A stretch of DNA of 64,000 nt from assembly GCA_949317995.1 (NCBI GenBank), contig OX439036.1, positions 85,008,420 through 85,072,419 on the forward strand, given 5' to 3'. The number at the start of each line of letters is the position of its first letter. Within the stretch, counting starts at the first letter, position 1. This DNA is from Acholoe squamosa. Its lineage: Eukaryota > Annelida > Polychaeta > Phyllodocida > Polynoidae. Of the stretch, positions 11,801-21,491 are shown one piece after another. The notes beneath the pieces are model-generated. The model was not told where the DNA came from. It saw only the letters and a program-made list of their open reading frames with translations, and made no database searches. A program made the translations under genes and the position numbers.

Positions 11801-14800
11801 CAACTGGTGATATCATTAAAGTCGGAGAAAGATTCAGGCAATTTTAGGTTCATGGGAGATATGAGAGATGTCAAGCCAGTCAAAAATTGACCCCTTGACC
11901 ATACTCAACAGAGCATTGCCTAGGTTCCATTTCAAATGCCTGAGAGTTGATGCATAGGATAATGCCAGATTCTTTCTTGAGAGCCTAACCAACTGTCTCT
12001 CTAAAGAACAAGACCTGGCTGGGCGCCTGACTGACATTTTTATTTGTTTCCCTACCTGGCCATATTGACAGGGTTGAATCCAATGAGAACGGGTGTATAT
12101 TTCTCCGGTTCCCTCATACATAGGTCCAACTGGCCAGCTACATAGGGCGCTGACAGCCCACATGTGATACCCACATAAAGAACGTGATTCACACCTCTAG
12201 ATACCTATAACATCAAAACAGGGTATTATGAAAGGGAAATGGGAAAAGGTGCAAAAATGTGATATGAATGTCACGTAAGCCTTAAAAAGCTGGCAAGAGA
12301 ACGTCAAATTTGTTCATTCATAATTTGACAATTTTAAATTGAATTCATGTGCATCTTCCATGCAAAGTACCTGGATGATGCATGATCTTATGGTTTGCAT
12401 TAGCATCTATGATAAAAGAGTTAGAAAAGGACACATATGAAGAAGGCAGGCCATCCATGGTGTGTAAACCAGTAGAGCACATTGGATCCTTTTTGAGTCG
12501 AGGTCGATTATGTCCTCTGGAATGATCTATATCGTTTTGTACCACGGGTGGAAAACTAGTCTCAACCACATGCTCAGTGTAGTCCTCTCTAGTAGTATAG
12601 ACAGGGTCTGACAGTCAACAAAGTCCCTGGTCTCCCCTGTGTTTACACAACCCACCCAATCCACATGGCTACTTTAAATATGCACTACTGAGGGCATATA
12701 TAACATATTGAGGTGCACTAGGTGATTCTATGGGCAGATAAGAAGCACGAGGCCGTAGGTCGAGTGCCTTCTTATCTAGCCCATAGAACCACTGTGTGGA
12801 CCTCTATTTGTTATCTATGGCATTTATACCATGGTTTTAACCATTAAGATAATTATTTTACCTTATAAAGCCATGAAATGCACTGATTTTTGTTGCGAGT
12901 TGATGACAGAGCTCCGATTCAAATCAAAACACGGTCTTCCTCAGCGAGTGGACCGGACGCAAAATATTACGTCAACGTGTGTCGGAGGGGCATTTTGATA
13001 GTAGAACCGCTGGTAATCAGTGCGCGCAACGGCCAGAATACCCTTAGAGCATATGCCAGCGTGACAACTTGTGTCTTGCCACGGTAAACAATCCGTCCGC
13101 TACGCAGTCAACATAACGGCAAAAATTTCGCTCGATTCGATTTTTATATCATCAATCATGTTACATATACATGTCAAATCATGGCGAATTAAAGGTAGGT
13201 GATAGAATATAATGTCAAGATTCATCATGTGTAGCCATTAAGCTTCTAATACTATGTTTTTTTTTAATATCGAATTAAATTCTTTGCTGTCAATTTGCTG
13301 TCACATCATCTCGTCTCAAGTGTCAACATGGGTTCATTTAGCACATACTATTCGAACTTCAATATCCTCTCCAGGCACCATAAAATCGTTCAAGAACGTG
13401 ATAACCATGGTATAACCCTAGGTATCCAACATCTCACCATGGCACTCGTACTAGGTGATAGGGCACACTTAATGATTGGTTCTGTATAGGCCACTTCAGG
13501 GAAACAATCCAATTAACTACATTGCCCTCTGGGTATGTGTTGGGTAAGGTGACAATATCTCACCCTCTTGCATTTCATATACACATGATAAATAGGATCA
13601 TAAGGCCTGTTTGTTTAGGCTCAATCATATAACTTCCTCATTTTCAGAATAAAGTTAGAAAATGTATTAATATCAGCTTTGTATAGCTCTTACAGTGTCT
13701 TATTTCAGATATGTTAAATTCTCATGGAATTTCTACTCATGGTGTAGCTACCTGGCCATACATATTTATAGGAAATGACTGCCTACAGCTTACCAGCCAC
13801 TGCCATACTAACTACAATTTACACTCAGTTATAGGACAATTAATGATTCAGCCCTCTGTACAGTGCATGTGTTTGGATACCTTTGGGATAATACATATTC
13901 AAAGTAGCCATGTGGATTGGGTGGGTTGTGTAAACACAGGAGAGACCGGGGACTTTGCTGACTGTCAGACCCTGTCTATACTACTACTGAGGACTACACT
14001 GAGCATGTGGTTGAGACTAGTTTTCCATCCGTGTTTGGTACCTTTTCCAATTCTTCCTGGCCCAAAGTAGGTTTGTCCTCGTATCCCTCCTGGGACGTAA
14101 ATAGTGCACTGCATAGCAGACAAATCCAAAATGGATAAAACAATTGGACAGGAGTTTGAAGATTAGGAAGATTACCAATCAGCCCTTATATTGCAATAAC
14201 ATGAAGTACATGTAGATAGGAGACCAAGGACAACCCCTCATGTGTATACATAACTATATCTACCTGGTATGAAACCCACTTTGACATTTGAAGGATAGTT
14301 AAAATAATGTAGAATTATGTGGAGAGCCGTGTGCATATACTAACCTAAATATTCGATGCAAATTGAAACAAAAACATTATAATCATCAAATACCAGTGTG
14401 GACATGAACATAATAGAGTACTCACATGTCATTTCCAGCCATCAGATATTTAAAGCATGGTGACTTATTCTCCTTCTCCAGACATGAATTCATAGCTTTC
14501 TGTAGAGATAAAGGCGGATTAACCTGACATTGCGTAGATCCACTTTACTAAATTGCATGGCATTAACTTTATACACATGAAACATGCAGGACACTTAGTC
14601 ATTATCATATTGATGTGGAATGTAATCAAACAACTTAAAGATATGTAGAGGTTGGCGAAAATGTCTCTGGAGACACCGGGATTCGAACCCGGGTCTCTCG
14701 CTTGCAAGTCGAGCGCTCTACCGCTGAGCTACATCTCCTGGCCTGACATACCCTGTCACCAACATGGCCTCACTGATATTTCCACCTTCCAACTACCTCT

Positions 14801-15799
14801 GGATCGGTATGGTATACATTGGGGGAATGGCCACCAAGTGAGCTGGCCTCTGGAGTCTTAACACACCCGGGGAGGGAATGAACCCCTACAGATACATTAC
14901 CAGCTGATTTTGGGAGATTTTTTAATTTCATAAGTTCATTATTTGATTTTGGGTCGACTGAGGTGGGAATGTATCTGGTGATTTCTTACTGCAGTCATGA
15001 AGGCAAATCGACCTGAAGTCCCACAGCCTGCTAGCACAACGGCGTTGTTCTCACAATCCTGAAGCGGAGAGAGTTTTTTGTGCAGATTATAATTATATCT
15101 TCAGATGACCAACGAAACCGATCTAACAAGCATTGAAACCATGTTCTGTTCATTTAAAAAGAATAAGCTGGGATAATATACCTGCAATACCGCTGAAACT
15201 TTGCCCTGGATTTTCGCAATAGTTTGCAGCACATCCTCATTGAGAAGTCCCTGTGGATGGAGATGTAAGTTTTGAGAGAACGATTTGAGACAGGCCCAAA
15301 AGTAGAATAATTCTGCAATAGTGCTACCCTAGTCTTGTATCATGTTAGGAGCCCCACAAATGCTTTACATTCACATGTGAATTTAATTGGAAGGATTTCA
15401 TTAGGCTACAGTGTCCTTACTCTGTGGACACGTGTCTCTACTCTCTTAGTACTATACATCCCTTCATCTATCAAGCAGATGCGTGTGAGTTGCCTGACAA
15501 CATTTTCAGGACCTTACCAACGATTCGTCCCAACCAGTGAATACCTCATCTTCCCGAAGCATTAACGCGGCAATTTCTACAAATATACGTATATTGATCA
15601 TAAACCGGTGAGACTGATGAATTAACCAACGCATTTATAAAGAAGATTTTTTTCACTATATCTATTTGAAAGATATAATTAAAACAAGGTAGACAAACTG
15701 ACGCTTGATTAGATCGTATAACTTTAACATGCCTTGTGGGGATGCGACGTCTATTTGTTCAGATGCTGGGTGCCTCTGTTCTGTGTATGGCACTGCCAT
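5765..15799 (-). CDS. GCKR: Glucokinase regulatory protein-like / MurQ-family two-SIS-domain protein, 19 exons
   Basis: Sugar-phosphate-binding protein of the GCKR/MurQ family. In vertebrates GCKR inhibits glucokinase, while bacterial MurQ cleaves N-acetylmuramate 6-phosphate. Exons as inferred: 15733-15799, 15518-15576, 15182-15250, 14990-15058, 14426-14499, 14042-14108, 12056-12204, about 11778-11893 (uncertain), 11315-11379, 10815-10924, 9218-9325, 8545-8642, 8291-8367, 8068-8149, 7259-7338, 6958-7169, 6519-6558, 6083-6208, 5765-5881. All phases agree, giving about 594 residues (human GCKR about 625). Signatures in order: AGCGTSGRFAF (first SIS), QEGYEDK, GITCGLSAPYVAGQ, NPMVG then PELITGSSRMKAGTATK (family signature), DASECAPTYG (second SIS), STGAHVRIGKVYQNLMVDV, and an EISRR C-terminus. 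The start ATG has context AAAATGG with an in-frame TAA 18 bases upstream. Function in this animal (inhibitor, etherase or sensor) is not shown by sequence. Confidence 0.93.
6276..6420. mobile_element. GTGGCGGATC-type MITE copy in GCKR intron 17
   Basis: Starts GTGGCGGATCGAGGATTTGG and ends CCACCACT with a G-rich interior. A second copy in the opposite orientation is at 10,287-10,454. No clear target duplication on this copy. Confidence 0.7.
6958..7169 (-). CDS. GCKR: GCKR-like exon 16, C-terminal cap motif
   Basis: The longest coding exon of the gene. Contains STGAHVRIGKVYQNLMVDV, the conserved C-terminal motif of the family. Acceptor TTTTCAG, donor GTGAG/GTAAAC. It splices in phase to the 40-base exon 17 (NNKLFHRAVRIIQ). 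Confidence 0.93.
7370..8067 (-). other. Long GCKR intron 14 sequence
   Basis: About 730 bp AT-rich intron between exons at 8,068 and 7,338. Nothing else recognised. Confidence 0.6.
8545..8642 (-). CDS. GCKR: GCKR-like exon 12, second SIS domain with MurQ Glu83-type motif
   Basis: Contains NDGHVYYLGDETLGIVGM followed by VDASECAPTYGS. DASECxPTYG is the segment holding catalytic Glu83 in E. coli MurQ; human GCKR has a diverged form here. The following exon (8,291-8,367) continues LEDVRGFIKGG. Donor CAT/GTGGGT is weak. Confidence 0.88.
10287..10454. mobile_element. GTGGCGGATC-type MITE with 5-bp target duplication in GCKR intron 10
   Basis: Ends CAGTGGCAGATTTAGAGG and GGATCCGCCACTG, flanked on both sides by ATTCA (10,282-10,286 and 10,455-10,459). 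The interior has long G and C tracts. It is the inverted sibling of the copy at 6,276. Confidence 0.8.
10514..10769. mobile_element. Second copy of the GGAGGGTCTTG MITE
   Basis: Shares with 2,838-3,060 the blocks CAGAGAGTGCTGA, GTGTATGGCCTA and the end GGCAAGACCCTCCTG. The left terminus is eroded. Lies in GCKR intron 10, about 45 bp from the donor of exon 10. Confidence 0.7.
10815..10924 (-). CDS. GCKR: GCKR-like exon 10, family signature
   Basis: Encodes PELITGSSRMKAGTATK near its start, following NPMVG from exon 9. This is the GCKR/MurQ signature block and nearly matches the E. coli MurQ text in the same position. Acceptor TTTCCAG, donor CT/GTTAGT (weak but the only one in phase). Confidence 0.9.
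11778..11893 (-). CDS. GCKR: GCKR-like exon 8, boundaries uncertain
   Basis: An exon is needed here to join exon 7 (ends NPVNMA plus AG) to exon 9 (starts with TT then AKSVEHEVEKGCAF). The open frame contains SDFNDITSWLSEK. Two phase-compatible acceptors exist. CAAG at 11,894 gives the longer exon listed, with a weak pyrimidine tract. ATCACCAG near 11,804 gives a micro-exon with a better tract. Two donors (exon end 11,778 or 11,787) also fit. The coding status of the SWLSEK part is better supported than the ends. Confidence 0.5.
12543..14033. mobile_element. Fold-back element with about 140-bp inverted arms in GCKR intron 6
   Basis: Arm 1 (12,543 to about 12,685) is the inverse complement of arm 2 (about 13,895-14,033) at high identity. 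Termini read CACGGGTGGAAAACTAG and its inverse. Flanking TTTTGTAC (left) and TTTGGTAC (right) look like an 8-bp target duplication with one mismatch, which would fit hAT-type insertion. The interior lacks a transposase and contains a nested hairpin element. Confidence 0.78.
12710..12804. mobile_element. Near-perfect hairpin MITE
   Basis: A palindrome of about 95 bp: GAGGTGCACTAGG and TTCTATGGGC on the left mirror CCCATAGAA and GTGGACCTC on the right, and the core AGATAAGAAG-CACGAGG mirrors TCGAGTGCCTTCTTATCT. Pairing continues weakly outside. Confidence 0.75.
14042..14108 (-). CDS. GCKR: GCKR-like exon 6, carries the MurQ Glu114-equivalent
   Basis: Encodes ALFTSQEGYEDKPTLGQEEL then EK. The EGYED segment aligns with EGAED of E. 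coli MurQ, whose last Glu (114) is catalytic. The donor is AAAAG/GTACCAAA, immediately next to a fold-back transposon in the intron. Confidence 0.88.
14669..14738 (-). tRNA. tRNA-Ala (UGC)-like gene in GCKR intron 4
   Basis: A 70-base cloverleaf. Acceptor GGAGATG pairs with TGTCTCC, the D arm is GCTC/GAGC, the anticodon loop is CTTGCAA (anticodon TGC) and the T arm is CCGGG-TTCGAAT-CCCGG. A/B boxes TAGCTCAGCGG and GGTTCGAATCC are intact, and a TTTT run lies 8 bases downstream. Oddities: A3:U70 instead of the alanine identity pair G3:U70, and an A31:G39 mismatch in the anticodon stem. It may be a real gene, a variant, or the source of a retroposed copy. Confidence 0.75.
14990..15058 (-). CDS. 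GCKR: GCKR-like exon 4, first SIS-domain glycine loop
   Basis: An acceptor CGCTTCAG and a donor GCA/GTAAGA bound 23 codons that include VVLAGCGTSGRFAFMTA. The GTSGR loop binds sugar phosphate in SIS domains of this family. Phase 0 at both ends. Confidence 0.92.
15733..15799 (-). CDS. GCKR: GCKR-like exon 1, start codon and probable GC-AG donor
   Basis: Encodes MAVPYTEQRHPASEQIDVAS then PQ plus one base. No GT donor gives the phase needed by exon 2, but AAG followed by GCATGT does, and it restores an E-I-A-A-L reading that aligns with the family. I therefore infer a GC-AG intron. A cDNA is needed to prove it. Confidence 0.7.
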
Positions 15800-16234
15800 T
15801 TTGATGACGATCCTTTAAGTGCCTTCCTGTGTGGTCACGGCCAAAAGCATGTATAACTCCAGGGTTGGTATTAATTGGGGAATCCACTGTGAAGACACAA
15901 CCGGCGACCTGAGTATGTTCCACCGTTATATCCCCTGAATCACTTTGCCCTGGAAGAATCCTATGAACTGTACATCGATAATTATTACGTGATCAAGTAG
16001 CCGTAACAGGGTAGCTTTACAATGAATCGGACAGACAAATTGAACACCTGCATTTATAACTTTTCATGCATTGCATTGACACATGTATGGTTCTTTATCA
16101 GAATAAATAGATCTGATTAAGAACACTTAAATGGCTCTGTAATTCATGAATAGAAGGTGTAGGATTTATGGATAAGTAACGGTCTAAAGCGTTAACTCCA
16201 CTATGATGCACGGCTCATGCGTCAGTGATGCGTT
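15800..16234 (-). promoter_or_regulatory. Intergenic/5' region of the GCKR-like gene
   Basis: 435 bp between the stop of the AT-hook ORF and the GCKR start, same strand. It must hold the GCKR 5' UTR and promoter if the two are separate genes. No TATA box or CpG cluster that I would defend. Confidence 0.4.
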
Positions 16235-16826
16235 TTAGGGGTAATCGCATACGTCGTCGCTGTCGACATCAAGCTCATCCTCCTTAGACTTAGCTGCCCT
16301 TGTGCGGGAACATTGTGATTTAGGCATCTTAGGCAGAAGGGATTGTGACTGTGATTCTAACTCCTCATCTCCTGAGTCATCTGACAGTTGTTCAATCGTC
16401 AGCGATTTACTAGACTTATGACGTTTAGTTTCTTGTCCGTGAATAAGAATGATTTTTATCTGGGCCTTCAGGTTGCTTACGCTGCTTACCTCGACCAGTC
16501 CCAGTCTTACGACCCTGGGGGGTACCAGGAATGTTTTCTTCATCACTGTCGCTGTTGACTTGTGTAGAAGTAGAAGCCGGAGTCGACCTCTTTGGCCTCC
16601 CCCTCTTCTTGGGAGGGAGACCTGCCCCAGCTTTGGAGTTGACGGCCTTCTTAAACCACGTGGAAGATCGAGTTAGCACTGCAGCAGCCTTCCTTGCCTT
16701 TGAGGGAGTGCTAGAAGTACTGTCCTTCTTCTTTCCTGCCTTCTTTGTGTCTTGGACAGCCTGCTTGTCTGGGATTTCATCGTTTTCTTCCTCTTTGGAG
16801 GCGAGTTTGGTCCAACGGGAAGCCAT
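16235..16826 (-). CDS. Small basic AT-hook protein, frame interrupted once
   Basis: Starts at an ATG in strong context (AAAATGG): MASRWTKLASKEEENDEIPD. It is Lys/Ser-rich, with an AT-hook core PPKKRGRPKRS near residues 77-87 and acidic NSDSDEEN after it. The first frame stops near 16,425. A second frame, one base off, continues as ETKRHKSSKSLTIEQLSDD to an acidic tail DELDVDSDDVCDYP and TAA. The join needs either a one-base shift or an unusually short (58-base) intron from CGAG/GTAAGC to GGACAAG. Likely a nuclear DNA-binding protein. I do not recognise the family. Confidence 0.6.
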
Positions 16827-16860
16827 TTTGGTTTTCTGTTTGTACAGACAGACTGGACAT

Positions 16861-16921
16861 CCCTGACACTAGATGGAGTGAGCATCGGCAGATGCACAGC
16901 CAGACACATGGAAATATCTAT
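16861..16921. repeat. 61-bp direct repeat, copy 1
   Basis: Nearly identical to 17,383-17,442 (CCCTGACACTAGATGGAGTG and onward), differing at a few bases. Lies just 5' of the AT-hook start codon. A second direct repeat, GGGCCAAGTAATATTCAGTG, occurs at about 17,046 and 17,256. Confidence 0.8.
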
Positions 16922-17382
16922 TAATGGGCTGTGTGCATGTCTTGTCTATAATTGAGATTTTTATAATCCAATAGATGTTTTTACACAGGCCCCTAGGTTT
17001 TATGCTCCTTGGACCGCTCTATCTCATGATATAGGGTGCCTTTCGGGCCAAGTAATATTCAGTGCAGATTTAGGCAGAATCAGGGTGTTTTTACGCGATA
17101 GTCCAGTGCTCAAAATTTTCGTGGTCAATTCATATTTTAAGTCAGCCTATAATTTGAAGGAAGGATGTATCTATTACTTCTGGGGTGATTTTTAGAAAAT
17201 GAACATGTTCCAATGGGTGCTATCATGTTTCGCGCTACATTAAATTATAGTGTGGGCCAAGTAATATTCAGTGCATTCTTGCATTCACTTCTGACCATAA
17301 TCGTATATGACTTCCGGTTTTCTGCGGGATTTCCTTCACTGAGACCTTTAACTGCTAAGGAAAGGAACTTGAAGTTGTGTCT

Positions 17383-17442
17383 CCCTGACACTAGATGGAG
17401 TGAGCATCGGCAGATGCACAGCCAGATGCATGGAAATATCTA
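17383..17442. repeat. 61-bp direct repeat, copy 2
   Basis: See 16,861-16,921. About 520 bp separate the two copies. Confidence 0.8.
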
Positions 17443-20097
17443 ACTGCTTTTGATATTGCGTCTGACTTTCATAAGTATGTTGACGCACGCATGAGAAAAA
17501 TCTGCTTCCACTCATGCGGCTCCTGTGCATCTGTAGATGCATGGAAGATGCACAGGAGATGCATGGGCAGTGGATCCAGACTCAACCCCATGTGTCTGTC
17601 CTTTTCTCCAAGAATCTGACCCATGAGACTGCCTTTACTGGCTCTGCGTCGACCTCATGCTTTCATTTTCAGACGCACGCACGGCCTATGCATCGTAGTG
17701 GATTTACCGCTTAAGTGTCCGACTAATGCTATTGAGTCGTACTCAGGAGCAGTCTACCCTGATACAAAATCATCTCACATGTTACAATGCAGCAGCCACA
17801 TTCATATTATCTGCGTGCATCTATAGTATGCACATGTGATACAATATTTAGCTGCACCCTCAGTAAAGTAGGTCCTAGAGATAATAAAACATCCTCTTAT
17901 CCGCTTATCAGGTCAAACATCCTCCAGTATCAATGTGAGAGACGCGTAGACCTATCAAAATAACCATTGCTGTTCGGGTCCACTAAGTTAAACATAATTC
18001 AGTACATATTAGACACATATAAATAATAAATTATAGACGTTTTAAATAGCATACCCCAGTGTGGCAATATTTCCATTATGTTAAATATAAGACTCTGTTC
18101 ATGGGACTTTCTTTTCCTAATAAATCCAATAATAGCTGTTCTTTTCTGGCTATACTCTATGTCTACCAAGTTACCAAAGAGGATATTTGCAACAAGTACA
18201 ACAACAACAAAAAGTAATGAAAATCAGTTTGTCTCCTACAATGTAACCCTTACGGGCAAACCTAATGCTGTGTTTCTTTGCTAAAATCATGAATCCATTT
18301 CAGTTCAAAGGCAGAAACTAGTGAACGTTATATCAACTGAACCAATCATGGTGGACTTCATCAGTGGACTGTATCACACTGAGCTAATCATGTGGCTATT
18401 TCCAGAACGTTGGAAGTTACTTCTGTTCGAAGTGCACTTCCAAAAAAGCAAGTCACCCACTTTGGGAGTCACTTCTGTGTTGTGCCCCCAAAAACTACTG
18501 CCTAAGGAACGTGGTCCAGAAGTGGTCAGCACTTTCCAAGTCACAACCCACTTACCAGGAAGTTGCTCCTCCACTTTTGTGGTCTAAGTAGGTACCCAGG
18601 TATATTAGAATTAAAAGGGAACAGGAGGGTGTTGCTCGTATGCTAAATAGAGCTGGGAGCAGGTGCCCTCTTTTCCAAAGAAATTATGCCCTGCTTCACA
18701 AGCCACAAATGTCCCTAGCAAGGGTCTACTTTTCAGCAAAATGTCCCTAGCAAGGGTCAACTTTCAGCAAAATACCCCGATTTATGCAGGAAATTTCGAA
18801 ATTTTCTTGGACATAGCATTTTTCATGAAAATAGCATGAACCAAATTCAATTTTCTCCCCAGTCAGTGTAAATTTAAGACATTTTGAAAAAAATCTAGGA
18901 TTATTGAGTCAAAAGTGCCCAGCAAGGGTAGGCTTTCGTAGAAAAACCCCGCGAATGAGTGCCCTAGCAAGGGTAAGGGTTGTCGTTAGACACGGCAGGG
19001 TCACCACTTGTAGCGCCACCACCACCGCCCATCGCATGGCCCGGTTTTGTCAGTCAAAACACCTAAATTTGGCTGGCTTGTAACTCTCTCACATTTAGAT
19101 ATCTTTTGATGATTCCAAAAGGACATTACCTTCCAACACCTCAAGTCATTGTATCCTCCAAGTTTTCCCCACTCCTGGGACCAAAATCGTGTGTAATCAG
19201 CCTCTATATTCTGTAAACAGCCACCAAAAACTCCCAGGAAGAGATACCTAAATCTAACTTAGCCTCATCTAGTCATACAACATTTGGGTCATGTTCAAAC
19301 CAGAAATGATTCTGATTGGTCCATGGCCAGCCAAAATACAGCCAAAAACATTGGAGGGGGTGTGGCACTTCTTGGTACAGCCACTCTCCACCAGCCCCTC
19401 CATATTGACACAGCACTACACCACTCTCTGCAGGGAGAGTGTGCTGGCTGTTCCAGACAGTGGATACACCCCTTCAGACCTATAACCAGGACATCTAAAC
19501 ACATGGAGGCCCTCCCCCCCCCAGCCAAAAAGAAATGACCCCCCCCCTCCCCTAATATGTACATGTACATTCACATACACATTAGGCTAGCCCCTCCCAC
19601 CTGACTATCAAAGTGACAGTCCTGACTGGGGAGTGACAGTGGGGCTGGCCCCAGAACCAGCCAAACAAATGCAAGTTTCTGATCTTTTTCAGCTTACAAA
19701 GTACCAAAACACAGCATAACTTACACTGTTATATCAATATTCCATTACCACATTACATCTAGGGCCATGGGTGGGGTTAAATACATCATTTTTGCATGTA
19801 AACCAACACAGGAAAACAGTCCTTTCTATGTTCGTTGGTTGTCATGATGCATCAATGCAGTCCTAGCAAGTCTACTTGCCAACTGTGCAATGGTGCACCG
19901 TTCCAACATTTGAGCAAATGAGATTTGAGGCCATTGGGTAAGGGTGCATTTCTATTCCGACCTGGCGTGTTGTAGGTGGCGCCGGCCTGTCTAGCTGTAG
20001 CTGGTTATCAGCATGTACTTTACACTGGTTGTAGGGTACAGTTATGTAATAGTTGGTGGGAATCCACTCTATCCCACCCTTCATACAAAACTATTAT
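17443..20097. other. Intergenic; short CCTAGCAAGGGT repeats, no gene
   Basis: A hairpin CCTGTGCATCT / AGATGCACAGG lies at about 17,523-17,556. Between 18,710 and 18,980 the phrase CCTAGCAAGGGT recurs at least four times within AT-rich sequence, probably a decayed element. No supportable ORF. Confidence 0.5.
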
Positions 20098-20391
20098 TAC
20101 CGTAATCTCCCGCGTATAAGGCGCATCTTATACGGGGGGTTTTAGTTCTAATTGGATCCACAAGGGGGACACCAAGACCTTTCTTTTGATATGTTACAGT
20201 ACCATATAAGCTCATCTGCTGTATTTGGAGTCCAGGAGGGTCACGGGGTCCAAACAGCACATAGCTTTTTGAATTTTGAAAATCCATTCATAAGAACAAA
20301 AGTTATGAATTTTATATTTTTTTGACCATATTCTGAAACTCTGGGTGCGCCTTATACGCGGGATGCGCCTTATACGCGGGAGATTACGGTA
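20098..20391. mobile_element. MITE with 30-bp TIRs (TACCGTAATCTCCCGCG)
   Basis: Left end TACCGTAATCTCCCGCGTAT and right end its exact inverse complement, continuing through AAGGCGCATC. 294 bp, no coding content. Related GCGGCTTAT-type fragments ending in ACGGTA occur near 37,105-37,342 and 39,027-39,110. Confidence 0.85.
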
Positions 20392-21491
20392 TGACTCATT
20401 AAGTAGCACACAGTGGCTTAGGAGTATAATTATAAGGGATTATTTACTCATGATATTATTGTTGAACATTATTGTAAAGCAACATGTTGATGGTACTATG
20501 AATCTCTCAAACAATCATCATGAATTCGACCCTTGATCCCTGGGTTTGATCCCTCATGACAAAGTAGATTGCGGGTCAGGTTCATAGTGTGCGTCAAGCA
20601 TTGATTTATTGTTTCATGTGGATATCGTGGAGGTGCTATATTTGTCAACCAGGATTGCTTTAAACAAGTTTTGTTAAGACAGCTGTGCTGGTCTGCTGGA
20701 ATACAAAGTATCTGTGAACCTGTAAGGAGATAAGCAGAGTTGTTTAAAGATTTTTTTGAAATATGAAAAAAACGAAGTTTTTTTTTCATTGGATAATAAC
20801 TCCATTGTAGATCTGCAAGAAGAATACACTATACAGCTCTGTAAAACCTGTTCCTATAGCTTCGGGGTGATGTTAGCTTCAATCTAAAAAAAAATTGGGT
20901 GCCTACAACAATTATTTCAGGAGTTATTCACCTGGGGCCATCTAGCATCGAAAACCGCCAACGCTTAAATTTGCATGTATCATTTTCATAGCAACACCCC
21001 CCCCCCCTAAATTATTTTTTTTCTAAAATCTGATGCTGTATATTGCTTCTTGGGACCAAAACCTACACTTTGGTGTATTACAATAGTGTATTGGCCGATT
21101 TTAAAAATTAAGCTGCCATGCCTATTGTCATGGGTTCAGCCACACACCTGTATCAAAAAAAATTGAAGTGCCCCCCCCCGGGCTGAAAAGGCACCTGCCT
21201 TACTTAAAAATAGTGTGTGCTGCACTATGAGATAACTACTTTTGTCACACACTCTTTCAAGTGTTCTTGTGTTGACCACTTGTGTGCAATGCAAGAAAGG
21301 TTAGGATTACAGTCTCACATCCCAAATCCAACTCCCTATATGCACTGCGCCACAGGGACTGACTAGAAACGCTTGGTTCGAACCACGTCTTCACAAACAT
21401 AACAGCGAGACGCATCTTTTTTCGCCGTGTGCGCAAGAATAGTATAGGTTCCCTAGGATGTGTTACTCCATAGAGTCCTATAGTGCAAGCC
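20392..21491. other. Intergenic, nothing recognised
   Basis: AT-rich with C-homopolymer runs at about 20,998 and 21,173. No convincing ORF or splice pair. Confidence 0.4.

Noticed and set aside
11834-12163. 109-aa minus-strand ORF overlapping GCKR exon 7
   Set aside because: It is in the wrong frame. The family-matching frame (GITCGLSAPYVAGQ) lies within exon 7, and the rest is intron.
16531-16866. Plus-strand 111-aa ORF opposite the AT-hook gene
   Set aside because: Shadow of the minus-strand frame. Composition is the complement of a Lys/Ser-rich coding sequence.
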